64,000 nt of DNA, from the NCBI RefSeq assembly GCF_021654165.1, contig NZ_JAKFZN010000001.1:372001-436000 (forward strand). Direction: 5' to 3'. The notes beneath the pieces were generated by a model, which did not search any database, was not told the DNA's origin, and was given only the letters and a program-made list of their open reading frames with translations. The position numbers were made by a program, and so were the translations under genes. The DNA is from Nereida sp. MMG025 (GTDB taxonomy: Bacteria > Pseudomonadota > Alphaproteobacteria > Rhodobacterales > Rhodobacteraceae). Below, piece after piece: positions 45,521 to 54,972 of the stretch. Each line of letters starts with the position of its first letter. The stretch's first letter is position 1.

Positions 45521-46759
45521 ATGACAGATACATCCAGCCCTTACGTCGACGACCGCCGCGCCAAGCGCAACGTGGCCGTCCTTGTTGCCGCCCAAGCCCT
45601 GCTTGGCAGCCAGATCACCATGATCTTTGTGGTGGGTGGGCTGACAGGCCAGATCATGTCACCTATCGCCTGCCTTGCGACCCTGCCCATCTCGCTGATT
45701 GTCTTTGGCACCATGACCTCGGCACCGTGGATGTCGAACCTGATGCAAAGCCAGGGACGCCGCACAGGATTCCTTGTTGGCACCTTCGCAGGCATGATGG
45801 GGGCCGCCATCGGCGCCTACGCCATCTGGATCGACAGCTTCTATCTGTTCCTTTTTGGCAGTTTCATCACGGGCACCTATATGGCCGCCCAAGGGTTTTA
45901 CCGCTTTGCCGCCGCCGATACGGCCTCCGACGCCTTCCGCCCCAAAGCGATTTCTTACGTGCTGGCAGGCGGGCTTCTGTCGGCCATCATCGGTCCGCAA
46001 TTGGTCAGCTTTCTGACCTCGGGCAGCGCCGACAACACCGAGATGCGCTATTTCAGCGTTTATATCGCCGCCGCATTGCTGAACGTCATAGGCTTTGTGA
46101 TCTTCTTCGGCCTCGACATTCCCAAGCCGCCCAAGGTGGAAAAAGGCGATCTGGGCGGTGGGCGCACACGCGGGCAACTCATGCGCGATCCGCGCATCCT
46201 TGTCGCGGTAATCTGCGGGATGGTGTCCTACGGGTTAATGAACCTCGTGATGACCTCCACGCCGCTTGCGGTTGTGGGCTGTGGCTACAGCACCGCGGAT
46301 GCGGCCAATGTGGTCACGGGCCATGTGCTGGCCATGTTCGGGCCGTCGTTCTTTACGGGCCATCTGATCGTGCGCTTTGGCGTTGAAAAGATCATCGCCA
46401 CGGGGCTTATCATTCTTGCGGCTGCGGGTGTCGTTGCGCTGCAAGGCATTGATTTGTTTAACTTCTACCTCGCGCTGGTCCTTTTGGGCATCGGTTGGAA
46501 CTTTGGCTTTATCGGCGCGACAACAATGCTGACCAGCGCCCATTCCCCGGCCGAGCGCGGGCGGATGCAAGGTATGAACGACATGCTGATCTACGGTCTT
46601 GTTACCCTCGCCTCGCTGGCCTCTGGCGGGTTGATGAACTGTTCGGGCGGTGATGTCGTTCAGGGCTGGACCGCCGTCAATCTGGCGATGGTGCCGATGC
46701 TGGCGCTGGCAGGTGGCGCGCTGATCTGGCTGGTGATGCGCCCCAAAGAAGCGGTCTAA
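45521..46759 (+). CDS. MFS transporter
   Basis: A 412-residue major-facilitator protein with about twelve helices in two six-helix halves, separated by the charged loop PKPPKVEKGDLGGGRTRGQL (about 203-222). The substrate is unknown. It follows cobB with a 21-bp gap; a link to corrinoid or cobalt handling is possible but not supported by any motif. The 3' end overlaps the convergent gene by four bases. Confidence 0.85.
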   Translation: MTDTSSPYVDDRRAKRNVAVLVAAQALLGSQITMIFVVGGLTGQIMSPIACLATLPISLIVFGTMTSAPWMSNLMQSQGRRTGFLVGTFAGMMGAAIGAYAIWIDSFYLFLFGSFITGTYMAAQGFYRFAAADTASDAFRPKAISYVLAGGLLSAIIGPQLVSFLTSGSADNTEMRYFSVYIAAALLNVIGFVIFFGLDIPKPPKVEKGDLGGGRTRGQLMRDPRILVAVICGMVSYGLMNLVMTSTPLAVVGCGYSTADAANVVTGHVLAMFGPSFFTGHLIVRFGVEKIIATGLIILAAAGVVALQGIDLFNFYLALVLLGIGWNFGFIGATTMLTSAHSPAERGRMQGMNDMLIYGLVTLASLASGGLMNCSGGDVVQGWTAVNLAMVPMLALAGGALIWLVMRPKEAV

Positions 46760-47517
46760 AACCCGCCCGTCAGCGCCTTCCACGTCAGGCCCGCGTTGCG
46801 CGCAAAGGGGCTTTCGTCCAGCTTGCCCTCTATCACCCGTTCAGGCACGGCAATCGCGGCCTTTAGCGTGGCCCTGGCCCGCCAGCCCGTGCGCATCACC
46901 GCTCTGACATCCGCGGTCTCGCGCCGCAATGGACCGCGCGCGCGGTCCAGATCCGCCAGACCCGACCGCGCCAGATCGACCACGCCCTGCGGCGTGCCAT
47001 CAATCATCGGCTTACGTTCTGCCGCCTCAAGCGCAGGGATCGCGCGCAACCAGTTGGCCATGCCGACACCGCGCGCATAACCACGCACCGCCGCCTCGTC
47101 CTGCGCGCCCATCAGCCGCGCCGCAGTCCACAGCAAAGCCCCAGACGTCGCACCGATGTAATCCTCGAAATGCGCCGCATCCTCAAAGCTGTCTTTGTAG
47201 CAATCCCACCGCCGTGCCGCGATCAAACCGTCCAGAACCGTACAGGCCTGCGCATCCAGAACACCCGCCAGCGCATCCACCACATCATGTCGCCGTGCCG
47301 TGCCTTTGGCGATCTCCTCCAAAGCATCACGCCACCATTGCAGGCGCATCTCTGCGATCATCGGCTCTTTTGTGACCCAAGGCGCGCGCGACACCTCGAC
47401 GTTGAACGCAAAGAGCGGGAACAGCACACGCCGCACCGCCACAGGGGCGGCCATCACGGCGGCGAAGCGATCCGCATCCCCGCGTTCCACCAGCGCAGCG
47501 CAGGCCTCAAAGCTCAC
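46756..47517 (-). CDS. Squalene/phytoene-synthase-like protein (NDUFAF6-like)
   Basis: A 253-residue all-alpha protein of the squalene/phytoene synthase superfamily (FAAVMAAPVAVRRVLFPLFAF then NVEVSRAPWVTKEPMIAEMRLQWWRDALEEI). The GTG at 47517 is preferred, with GGGGTGG upstream; an ATG at 47586 would place a double hairpin inside the gene. I see no clear pair of DxxxD metal-binding motifs, so catalysis of prenyl condensation is doubtful. Mitochondrial homologue NDUFAF6 assists complex I assembly, which is a plausible role. Confidence 0.75.
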   Translation of the reverse strand: MSFEACAALVERGDADRFAAVMAAPVAVRRVLFPLFAFNVEVSRAPWVTKEPMIAEMRLQWWRDALEEIAKGTARRHDVVDALAGVLDAQACTVLDGLIAARRWDCYKDSFEDAAHFEDYIGATSGALLWTAARLMGAQDEAAVRGYARGVGMANWLRAIPALEAAERKPMIDGTPQGVVDLARSGLADLDRARGPLRRETADVRAVMRTGWRARATLKAAIAVPERVIEGKLDESPFARNAGLTWKALTGGF

Positions 47518-47530
47518 GGGCGCCACCCCG

Positions 47531-47575
47531 CAAGAGCCTTCGAAGGCTCTTGCCCCCGCGATTTCGAAATCGCGG
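47531..47575. repeat. Paired-hairpin element after cimA (copy 4 of 5)
   Basis: Two perfect palindromes: CAAGAGCCTTC/GAAGGCTCTTG (47531-47552) and CCGCGATTTC/GAAATCGCGG (47556-47575), three bases apart. It lies between the cimA stop and the preferred start of the next gene. The second palindrome shares the core CGCGATTTCGAAATCGCG with the element after mltG. Confidence 0.75.
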
Positions 47576-47595
47576 CCACCGCCCAAACGCCCGCG

Positions 47596-49203
47596 TCACA
47601 CATCGCGCACCAGCTTCCAGTTCACCGCATCCAGAAGTGCTTCGAAACTCGCATCTACGATGTTCGCGCTGACCCCCACGGTCGACCAGCGCCGCCCTTG
47701 GCTGTCCTCGCTGTCGATGATCACCCGCGTCACCGCCTCTGTGCCGCCATCGGTGATCCGCACTTTGAAATCCACCAGCCGGATATCGTCGATCAGCGTC
47801 TGATAAGGCCCCAAATCCTTGGCCAGCGCCTTGGCCAGCGCGTTCACGGGGCCGCGGTCGCTGCCGGTGTCGTCCATGCTTTCACTGACCGACAGCATCT
47901 TGTCGTCGCCCACTTTCACAACCACCACGGCCTCTGACAGGCTGACCATCTGGTCGTATTTGTTCTTGCGCCGCTCGACCGTCACCTTGTAGCGCTTGAC
48001 CTCGAAAAACTGCGGCAGCTGCCCCAATTCGTCCCGCGCCAGCAGCTCAAAGCTCGCCTGCGCCGTGTCATAGGAATAGCCCTGCGCCTCGCGCGCCTTC
48101 ACCCGCTCCAGAATACGGGCCAGCGCGGGATCGCCTTTGGCGACCTGAAGCCCCGCATCGGCCAGCCGCTTGCGCAGGTTGCTTTGCCCCGCCTGGTTCG
48201 ACATCGGCACACTCCGCGCATTGCCCACGCGGGCGGGATCGACGTGTTCATAGGTGCTCGGGTCTTTGAGAATTGCACTCGCGTGCAACCCCGCCTTATG
48301 GGCAAAGGCTGAGGCCCCCACAAAGGCCGCCTGCCGCGCAGGCACGCGGTTCAAAATATCATCCAAAAGCCGCGAGGCGCGCGTCAGCCCCTCCAGCGCC
48401 TGTGCCGTCACACCTGTTTCAAACCGCTCTGCATAGGCGGGTTTCAGCGCCAAAAGCGGCAGCAAGGTCGTCAGATTGGCGTTGCCGCACCGCTCGCCCA
48501 GACCATTCAGCGTGCCTTGGATCTGCCGTGCGCCCGCATCCACCGCGGCCAAGGCATTGGCCACTGCGTTTTCTGTATCATTATGCGTGTGAATACCCAC
48601 ATGATCGCCCGAAACCCCTGCCGCAATCACCGCGCGTGTCGCCTCCGCAACCGCGGCTGGCAACGCCCCACCGTTCGTATCGCACAACACCACCCACCGC
48701 GCGCCAGCGTCATAGGCCGCTTTGGCGCAGGCCAGCGCATAGTCGGGATTGGCGGCAAATCCGTCAAAGAAATGCTCGGCATCAAAGAGCGCCTCACGCC
48801 CCTGCGCCACGATATGCGCAATGCTGTCGCGGATGCTGTGCAGGTTCTCCTCAAGGCTCACGCCCAAGGCCTGCGTCACGTGATAGTCATGCGCCTTGCC
48901 CACCAGACACACCGCTAGCGTGCCCGCATTCATGACCGCCGCCAGCACGTCGTCATTCTCGGCCGAGCGGCCCACCCGCTTGGTCATCCCAAAGGCGGTC
49001 ATGGTGGCCCGCGTCGCAGGGGCCGCCTCGAAAAACTCGCTGTCCGTGGGGTTCGCCCCGGGCCAGCCGCCTTCGATATAGTCCACGCCCAGCTGATCCA
49101 GCACCTGCGCGATGCGCTGCTTTTCGGAGGTGCTGAACTGCACCCCTTGGGTCTGCTGCCCGTCGCGCAGCGTGGTGTCATAGATGTAAAGGCGTTCGGT
49201 CAT
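47596..49203 (-). CDS. cimA: (R)-citramalate synthase
   Basis: Condenses acetyl-CoA and pyruvate to citramalate, giving 2-oxobutyrate for isoleucine without threonine deaminase. The 535-residue protein has the DRE-TIM N-terminal motif YDTTLRDGQQTQGVQFS (8-24), the metal-site region HTHNDTENAVANALAAVDAG and NGLGERCGNANL. A C-terminal LeuA-dimer regulatory domain (~400-535) is where isoleucine feedback normally acts. GGAGCGGG precedes the ATG. The 2-isopropylmalate synthase alternative is less likely given the FxVxR-type sequence and length. Confidence 0.9.
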   Translation of the reverse strand: MTERLYIYDTTLRDGQQTQGVQFSTSEKQRIAQVLDQLGVDYIEGGWPGANPTDSEFFEAAPATRATMTAFGMTKRVGRSAENDDVLAAVMNAGTLAVCLVGKAHDYHVTQALGVSLEENLHSIRDSIAHIVAQGREALFDAEHFFDGFAANPDYALACAKAAYDAGARWVVLCDTNGGALPAAVAEATRAVIAAGVSGDHVGIHTHNDTENAVANALAAVDAGARQIQGTLNGLGERCGNANLTTLLPLLALKPAYAERFETGVTAQALEGLTRASRLLDDILNRVPARQAAFVGASAFAHKAGLHASAILKDPSTYEHVDPARVGNARSVPMSNQAGQSNLRKRLADAGLQVAKGDPALARILERVKAREAQGYSYDTAQASFELLARDELGQLPQFFEVKRYKVTVERRKNKYDQMVSLSEAVVVVKVGDDKMLSVSESMDDTGSDRGPVNALAKALAKDLGPYQTLIDDIRLVDFKVRITDGGTEAVTRVIIDSEDSQGRRWSTVGVSANIVDASFEALLDAVNWKLVRDV

Positions 49204-49307
49204 TTACCCGCTCCAACTGGCGCGTGCTTTGCACGTGCCGCGCCCGACCGCCCCCATGGGCGGGCGCACACGCCCCCCCGCGGTCTGGCACGTCACTTTG
49301 CGTCGCA

Positions 49308-50648
49308 TCATTTCAACGCCTCCAACTTCGCTGCATCAAATGCAGGTCCCGTTTTCAACGCAACACCGTCTTTCGACATCTGAACCTCGACGCCCGCATC
49401 CAACAACGCCGCTTTCAATGCATCCACCGCCGCGAAATCCTTGCTCGCCATCGCCGCGGCACGCACTGTCGCAAACCGTGCCTCAAACTCGCTCAAATCG
49501 ACTGTGTCACCTGCCGACAAATCCAAACCGACCATCATCGCCGCCGCCTTCAGCCCAGCGCCATCGCCTGCGCCTGCCAGCTTGTGCATCTCGGCAATCG
49601 CGCCTGCCGTATTCAAATCATCCGACAGCGCAGCGACCACCGAAGCAGGCACATCCCCCGCATCCGCATCGCCCACAATCTCGGCCCATTTGCCCAAGCA
49701 TTTCACAGCACTCGCAGCCTTCTCAGCCGTCCAATCCATCGGCTTCCTGTAATGCGTGCTCAGCATCACGAACCGGATCACCTCGCCCGGCACGCCCTGA
49801 TCCAGCAGGTCTTTCACCGTAAAGAAATTGCCAAGGCTCTTGGACATCTTCTTGCCCTCGACCTGCAACATCTCGTTGTGCATCCACACTTGTGCAAAAT
49901 CATGACCCGAACAGCGCGACTGCGCGATCTCGTTCTCGTGGTGCGGAAATTGCAGATCGTTGCCACCCCCGTGAATATCAAAGGACGGCCCCAGCAGATC
50001 ATGCGCCATAGCCGAACACTCGATGTGCCAACCGGGCCGCCCGCGCCCCCACGGGCTGTCCCAACCAGGGGTGCCCGCATCCGAAGGCTTCCACAGCACA
50101 AAATCCATCGGATCACGCTTGTAGGGCGCCACTTCCACACGCGCACCTGCAATCATATCATCGACAGATCGTCCCGACAGCGCGCCATATTCTGCATAGC
50201 TGCTCACGGAAAACAGCACATGGCCCTCGGCCTCATACGCATGGCCCTTGGCGATCAACCCCTCAATCATCGCCACCATCTGCGCGATATAGGCCGTAGC
50301 CCGCGGCGCGGCATCAGGCTCCAACGCGCCCAACGCGCCCATGTCGTCCAGAAACCAGCCGATGGTCTCATCCGTGATCTCGCCAATGGCGCGCCCGGTC
50401 TCGGCCGCTTTGGCGTTAATCTTGTCGTCCACATCGGTGAAATTGCGCACATAGGTCACATGATCTGCGCCGTAGGTATGGCGCAACAACCGATACAGCA
50501 CATCAAACACCACCACAGGCCGCGCATTGCCCAGATGCGCGCGGTCATAGACGGTGGGTCCACAGACATACATGCGCACATTTTCTGGGTCCAAAGGGGC
50601 AAATGCCTCCTTGCGGCGGGTCTTGGTGTTATAGAGCGTGATGGTCAT
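49308..50648 (-). CDS. cysS: Cysteinyl-tRNA synthetase
   Basis: Class I synthetase charging tRNA-Cys. The 446-residue protein has the zinc/HIGH region [28 protein letters not shown], the HHENEIAQS segment and the KMSKSLGNF motif. The start at 50648 is chosen because upstream sequence in frame (to 50807) is not family-like and overlaps the divergent gene. It is upstream of cimA on the same strand with a 104-bp gap containing GC-rich hairpins. Confidence 0.96.
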   Translation of the reverse strand: MTITLYNTKTRRKEAFAPLDPENVRMYVCGPTVYDRAHLGNARPVVVFDVLYRLLRHTYGADHVTYVRNFTDVDDKINAKAAETGRAIGEITDETIGWFLDDMGALGALEPDAAPRATAYIAQMVAMIEGLIAKGHAYEAEGHVLFSVSSYAEYGALSGRSVDDMIAGARVEVAPYKRDPMDFVLWKPSDAGTPGWDSPWGRGRPGWHIECSAMAHDLLGPSFDIHGGGNDLQFPHHENEIAQSRCSGHDFAQVWMHNEMLQVEGKKMSKSLGNFFTVKDLLDQGVPGEVIRFVMLSTHYRKPMDWTAEKAASAVKCLGKWAEIVGDADAGDVPASVVAALSDDLNTAGAIAEMHKLAGAGDGAGLKAAAMMVGLDLSAGDTVDLSEFEARFATVRAAAMASKDFAAVDALKAALLDAGVEVQMSKDGVALKTGPAFDAAKLEALK

Positions 50649-50732
50649 GTCAGACGTTCCGTTTTGGCTTGCAGCGCGGCTTATCACCCTGCCCCGATTG
50701 CGCCAACCCCCCGCTTGCGGCACAGTGGCCCC

Positions 50733-51062
50733 ATGCAAACCGCCCATGACATCTGCGCAGCCCAGCCAGGCGCCACATACGATCAACCCTTTGGCCCCGA
50801 AACCCATACCTACAAAGTGGGTGGCAAGCTCTTCGCGCTATGGAAAACCGATGGCATCAGCCTCAAAGCCGCCGATCCCGAACAGGCTGCATTCCTCATT
50901 GACATCGGCGTGGCCAAACCCGCCCCCTACCTCAAACGTGGCGGCTGGATGTGGATCGCTTGGGACAGCTTCCAAGACACAGACGATCTGCGTGCGCGGC
51001 TGACCACCAGCTATGCCACCATCCGCGCAAGCCTGCCCAAGAAGGTCCAAGCCAGCCTATGA
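50733..51062 (+). CDS. MmcQ/YjbR-family protein
   Basis: A 109-residue protein with the CyaY-like YjbR fold ([33 protein letters not shown]...). Some members have been called DNA-binding but function is unproven. The start at 50733 is inferred from family length; the frame is open far upstream only because it is antisense to cysS. ATGA overlap couples it to the following hydrolase. Confidence 0.82.
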   Translation: MQTAHDICAAQPGATYDQPFGPETHTYKVGGKLFALWKTDGISLKAADPEQAAFLIDIGVAKPAPYLKRGGWMWIAWDSFQDTDDLRARLTTSYATIRASLPKKVQASL

Positions 51063-51742
51063 CACAGCCGCTCTATTTCCACGGCATCCCCGGCGCCGCA
51101 GCAGAGGTGGCCCTTGCAGGCCACGCCCCCACAGATTTCGGCACCCTATCGACCCACAATGGCCACCTGATCGCCTTTTCACTTGGGGCGCACCGCGCCC
51201 TGACCTACGCCGCGGCATACCCTGACCGCGTGACCCAGATCACGCTCATATCCCCCGCAGCCCCCATCCGCACCCCTGCCGATCTGCACGGCGTGGCAGG
51301 CGCGCCCGTGTTCAAAGCAGCTCGCTCCCCCCTTGGCCTGCGTGGCCTGCATCTGGGGCAATCGCTGTTTTTGCGCGCAGCCCCTAACCGCTTCCTCGCG
51401 ATGCTCTTCCAAGATACCTGCTCAGCCGATCAAAGCTTTGCGGCAGGCCACCAATCACAACTGATCAGCGTTCTGCGCGACAGTCTACTGTATCACGGCC
51501 CCGCCTACCGCGCGGCCCTGACGGCATATGTCCAAGACTGGTCCGCGCTTTTGCCGCAGATCACAGCGCCCGTGACCCTGCACCACGGCACCGCTGATAC
51601 ATGGGCGCCCATACGCATGGCAGATCAACTGATGAAGGCATTGCCCAATGCCGTGCTGCACCGCCACGAAGGCCTGGGCCACTACAGCACCTACAAGGCG
51701 GTGCTTACGAAATGCCTTCTGGCCGCACAGGCTCCCGCCTGA
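51059..51742 (+). CDS. Alpha/beta-fold hydrolase
   Basis: A 227-residue hydrolase. The oxyanion/N-terminal segment YFHGIPGAAAEV, the nucleophile S41 in LIAFSLGAHRA (an AFSLG variant of the GxSxG elbow, with alanine in place of the first glycine), an acidic residue in HHGTADTWAP and His in GLGHYSTY complete the triad. The substrate is not known. It starts in ATGA overlap with the YjbR-like gene. Confidence 0.8.
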   Translation: MTQPLYFHGIPGAAAEVALAGHAPTDFGTLSTHNGHLIAFSLGAHRALTYAAAYPDRVTQITLISPAAPIRTPADLHGVAGAPVFKAARSPLGLRGLHLGQSLFLRAAPNRFLAMLFQDTCSADQSFAAGHQSQLISVLRDSLLYHGPAYRAALTAYVQDWSALLPQITAPVTLHHGTADTWAPIRMADQLMKALPNAVLHRHEGLGHYSTYKAVLTKCLLAAQAPA

Positions 51743-51869
51743 TTTCAAACCCCTCCCGCCCGATGATCTGCTTGGCCGCATCCCGCCCAAGGTTGGCGAT
51801 AGACACCTCTTGCGTAACGATCGGCTGCAACTGTGGCGCGGTGAACAGATGCAAACAGGCCTGATCGGG

Positions 51870-52142
51870 CTAATACGTCGGAAACAGCGGGTGCATCGGG
51901 CACCCCTCGCGCGAAAAATCGGTTACAGGATCGGTGCATATGGCCGAAAGCGGCTCTACCTCCGCCGCTTTCGCGCAGGACAGCCGTTTGCGCAGGTCCG
52001 TGTCATCCAGACCCACGCGGTCGGGGTGCAGCCGCGCGTCCGCATCATAAAGCACTTGCAAGGCACGCCGTGCGAACGCCTGGTCATGGGTGGGCTGGCG
52101 GCTGGTCACAGCAATCTGCACATAGGTCTCAATCGCGGCCAT
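51870..52142 (-). CDS. Hypothetical protein, possibly ended by an in-frame amber codon
   Basis: A 90-residue reading frame (MAAIETYVQIAVTSRQPTHD, then ARRALQVLYDADARLHPDRVG) with coding-like composition; the family is not recognised. It ends at TAG (51870-51872), but the same frame stays open for another 54 codons to a TAA at 51705, with coding-looking sequence (PIVTQEVSIANLGRDAAKQI). Either the TAG is the true stop or the gene is broken or read through. No clear ribosome site precedes the ATG. Confidence 0.45.
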   Translation of the reverse strand: MAAIETYVQIAVTSRQPTHDQAFARRALQVLYDADARLHPDRVGLDDTDLRKRLSCAKAAEVEPLSAICTDPVTDFSREGCPMHPLFPTY

Positions 52143-52328
52143 GATCGTCTGATTCTCTGATGTGTTACCAAAACCTTACACCACCGAACGTCTGACGCAG
52201 TGCCATACCGTGAGCAGACGCTAGGCCATACGTTGCGTGGCAGCGATATTTTCGCTTAACCCTAACAAATTGTTACCATTTTCAGGGCGGGACTTGACGC
52301 AACAGCGGTTTTTCGGCCCCATCCCCCC

Positions 52329-53498
52329 ATGAAACCCTCGCACCGCATATCAACTCTTACCGGCGGCGGCTCGGACGGGTGGGACGTGTTCTACCGCGCC
52401 CGCGCCATGATCGCCGCCGGCACGCCCGTGACCGAGCTGACAATCGGCGAACACGACATCCGCACACACCCCACCATTCTGGACGCGATGCACCGTTCGG
52501 CCCTGTCAGGACATACAGGATATGCGATGGTGCCAGGCACCCAACATCTGCGCGACACCGTGGCCGCGCGGATCGCGCAGCGCACTGGCGTGCCAACGAC
52601 AGCCGCCAACATCATGATCACACCCGGTGGGCAATCCGCACTCTTCGCGGCACATCACGCCACCTGCGACGACGGAGATATCGCCTGCTACATTGATCCG
52701 TATTATGCGACCTACCCGGGCACAATCCGCGCCGTGGGCGCCGTGCCAAAAGCAATTGTCACAACTCCCGACACCGCCTTCCAACCCACTGAAAAGGCGT
52801 TGGAAAATTGCGCAGGCGCGCGCAGCTTGTTGATAAATACGCCAAACAATCCCACAGGTGTTGTCTATTCCGGCCAGACCCTGAAGCATATCGCCCAAGC
52901 AACCCGCGACCATGACCTCTGGCTGATCTCGGACGAGGTGTATGACACCCAGATCTGGGAGGGCACGCATCTGTCACCCCGCGCCCTGCCGGGCATGGCA
53001 GACCGCGTCTTGGTGGTGGGGTCAATGTCGAAAAGCCACGCCATGACAGGCAGTCGCGTGGGGTGGGTCTGTGGCCCTGCGCCGATCATCGAGCATATGA
53101 TCACCTTGGCCACCCACACCACCTACGGTGTGCCTGGCTACATTCAGGATGCCGCCGTCTTTGCCCTAACTGCGCGCCCCGAACTTGAGGCCGAGGTGGC
53201 CGCCCCCTTCAAGCGCCGACGCGCCATCGCCATGGACCTTTTGGGGCAGCAGACGATTATAAAAGCGATCCCCAACGGCGGCGCGATGTATCTGATGCTC
53301 GATATCCGCGCAACAGGCCTGAGCGGCGAAACCTTTGCCAATGCCCTTCTTGAAACCCACCACATCGCCACCATGCCCGGCGAAAGCTTCGGCACCGCCG
53401 CCGCTGGCCACATACGTGTGGCCATGACCATAGATGACACAGCCTTCAAAGCGGCATTACGCCGTCTTTTGACCTTTGCGCAGACCCTCGCATCCTGA
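52329..53498 (+). CDS. Class I/II PLP-dependent aminotransferase
   Basis: A 389-residue fold-type I aminotransferase. PLP-contact residues are visible: N173 in NTPNNPTG, D202 and Y205 in LISDEVYD, and the Schiff-base lysine K235 in GSMSKSHAMTGSRVGW. The sequence resembles aspartate/aromatic-type aminotransferases, but the amino donor cannot be assigned. It is followed by a paired-hairpin element and a PEP-mutase-family gene on the same strand. Confidence 0.9.
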   Translation: MKPSHRISTLTGGGSDGWDVFYRARAMIAAGTPVTELTIGEHDIRTHPTILDAMHRSALSGHTGYAMVPGTQHLRDTVAARIAQRTGVPTTAANIMITPGGQSALFAAHHATCDDGDIACYIDPYYATYPGTIRAVGAVPKAIVTTPDTAFQPTEKALENCAGARSLLINTPNNPTGVVYSGQTLKHIAQATRDHDLWLISDEVYDTQIWEGTHLSPRALPGMADRVLVVGSMSKSHAMTGSRVGWVCGPAPIIEHMITLATHTTYGVPGYIQDAAVFALTARPELEAEVAAPFKRRRAIAMDLLGQQTIIKAIPNGGAMYLMLDIRATGLSGETFANALLETHHIATMPGESFGTAAAGHIRVAMTIDDTAFKAALRRLLTFAQTLAS

Positions 53499-53501
53499 CC
53501 C

Positions 53502-53553
53502 AAAATCATTCCAGAATGATTTTTCGCCAGCAGATTTTTCCTGAAAAATCTGC
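53502..53553. repeat. Paired-hairpin element after the aminotransferase (copy 5 of 5)
   Basis: The first hairpin is AAAATCATT (53502-53510) / AATGATTTT (53515-53523). The second is GCAGATTTTT (53530-53539) / AAAAATCTGC (53544-53553). Loops are CCAG and CCTG. It lies four bases after the stop of the aminotransferase and 20 bp before the next start. Confidence 0.75.
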
Positions 53554-53572
53554 ACACTAGATGGAGAACCGA

Positions 53573-54379
53573 ATGACCTTTCGTGCGATGCATCGCCCCT
53601 TCAACCCTTTTGTTTTGGCCAATGCCTGGGACGCGGGGTCTGCCAAAATGCTGCAGGCCTTGGGGGCGCAGGCCATTGCCACATCAAGTGCTGCCCAGGC
53701 CTTCACACTTGGGCGGCCTGACGGCGGCACCATCAGCCGCGACGAAGCCTTGGCCCATGCACAAGACCTGATTGCGGCTGTCGGGATCCCTGTCTCGGGT
53801 GATTTTGAAAACGGTTTTGGTGACGCCCCCGACACATGCGCCGAAACCGTGCGCCTGTCTGCCGAAATTGGACTGGCCGGTATCTGCATCGAAGATATCG
53901 CCTTCCCTGCTGGCACCCCCTATGATCCGAAGCTTGCCGCAGAGCGGATCAAAGCGGCTGCAGCCGCAGCCCGTGCCGCGCCGCAGGATTTCTTTCTGGT
54001 GGCCCGCGCAGATGGTATCATGACCGGTCATTATGACATCACCGAAGCCATTGCCCGCATTCAGGCGTTTGAGGCTGCAGGAGCTGACGGCGTCTATGTG
54101 CCATTGCCCAAGACAATGGACGACCTGACGCGCATCTGTGCCAGTGTTTCCATCCCTGTAAACGCTTTGGCTGCAGGTCCGTTCGCACGCTACACGCTTT
54201 CTGATTTTGCAAAAGCAGGTGTTGCGCGGGTCTCCTTGGGCTCGGCGTTGGCGCGCGTCACACACCACGCCATCCATGACGCGGCCGCCGCCATTTTTGG
54301 CGACGGCACGTTTATTCCTTTGTCACACGGCATGGCGGGCGACGCGGTAGACGCCCTTTTGACTGCTCAGAAACGATAG
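53573..54379 (+). CDS. Isocitrate lyase / PEP mutase family protein
   Basis: A 268-residue TIM-barrel protein. ATG 53573 is preferred, with GGAGAACC upstream; an in-frame ATG lies at 53561. Family motifs are NPFVLANAWDAGSAKML, the metal/substrate region VSGDFENGFGD (74-84), GICIEDIAFPAG and FFLVARADG. Members include oxaloacetate hydrolases, carboxyPEP mutases and 2-methylisocitrate lyase relatives; the KKCGH lyase motif is absent, so isocitrate lyase activity is unlikely. Its end overlaps the convergent barrel gene by 13 bases. Confidence 0.82.
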   Translation: MTFRAMHRPFNPFVLANAWDAGSAKMLQALGAQAIATSSAAQAFTLGRPDGGTISRDEALAHAQDLIAAVGIPVSGDFENGFGDAPDTCAETVRLSAEIGLAGICIEDIAFPAGTPYDPKLAAERIKAAAAAARAAPQDFFLVARADGIMTGHYDITEAIARIQAFEAAGADGVYVPLPKTMDDLTRICASVSIPVNALAAGPFARYTLSDFAKAGVARVSLGSALARVTHHAIHDAAAAIFGDGTFIPLSHGMAGDAVDALLTAQKR

Positions 54380-54972
54380 TTGAGTTTGACCTGAGCGGTG
54401 GTGGCCCGCACGTCGATGCCACTGCCATCAAAGTCGTCGAAGTCATGGTAGAGCACCTCTCCCCCCACGGTAATCGTATCGGTGATGAACTGCTCATACC
54501 CCGCACCAATGAAATAACCGTCATCGCTGCCGATATCGCTGGTGTCGGCCTGCGCCCATCCACCCGTGCCATAGATCAAACTTTCGCCCAGATCATAGCC
54601 CCCACGCAGCTTAAGGCGCAGCACGCTATCAAGGTCTGTGGCACCGCCGATGTCGATATCAGTCACGTCGAAATCCAAGCCACCGCCAACGACCCAATTC
54701 CCAAGGTCGAGATCATAGCCAAGGCTAAGACCGCCGACCAGACCATCGCCGTCCAGATCAGCCGCACCGCTGGTGCCGACATCGCCGTAGCCAAGCTGCA
54801 GGCCGCCGTAGAATCCCGACCAATCACCACTGGCCGCAACAGGCACAGGTGCGGGTTGGATGGGGGTGTCCTCGATCGGCGCGTCGATTGAGCCTGCCTG
54901 CGCGCCCCCCACCATTGCCGTTAAAGCCAATGCGCCAATGATTGCACGGGGTTTCATGTGTTGAAACGTCAT
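54367..54972 (-). CDS. Outer-membrane beta-barrel protein
   Basis: A 201-residue protein with a signal peptide (PRAIIGALALTAMVGGAQA) and an eight-stranded OmpA/Omp25-like barrel of alternating aromatic and polar residues (SGFYGGLQLGYGDVG, GLSLGYDLDLGNWVVGG, and so on), ending in KLNYRF with the C-terminal phenylalanine expected for Bam insertion. AAAGGAGAACG precedes ATG 54972. The barrel is acidic, rich in Asp and Gly. Confidence 0.85.
   Translation of the reverse strand: MTFQHMKPRAIIGALALTAMVGGAQAGSIDAPIEDTPIQPAPVPVAASGDWSGFYGGLQLGYGDVGTSGAADLDGDGLVGGLSLGYDLDLGNWVVGGGLDFDVTDIDIGGATDLDSVLRLKLRGGYDLGESLIYGTGGWAQADTSDIGSDDGYFIGAGYEQFITDTITVGGEVLYHDFDDFDGSGIDVRATTAQVKLNYRF

Noticed and set aside
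49224-50732. Upstream extension of the YjbR-like gene
   Set aside because: Antisense to cysS. Only the last 109 residues match a protein family.
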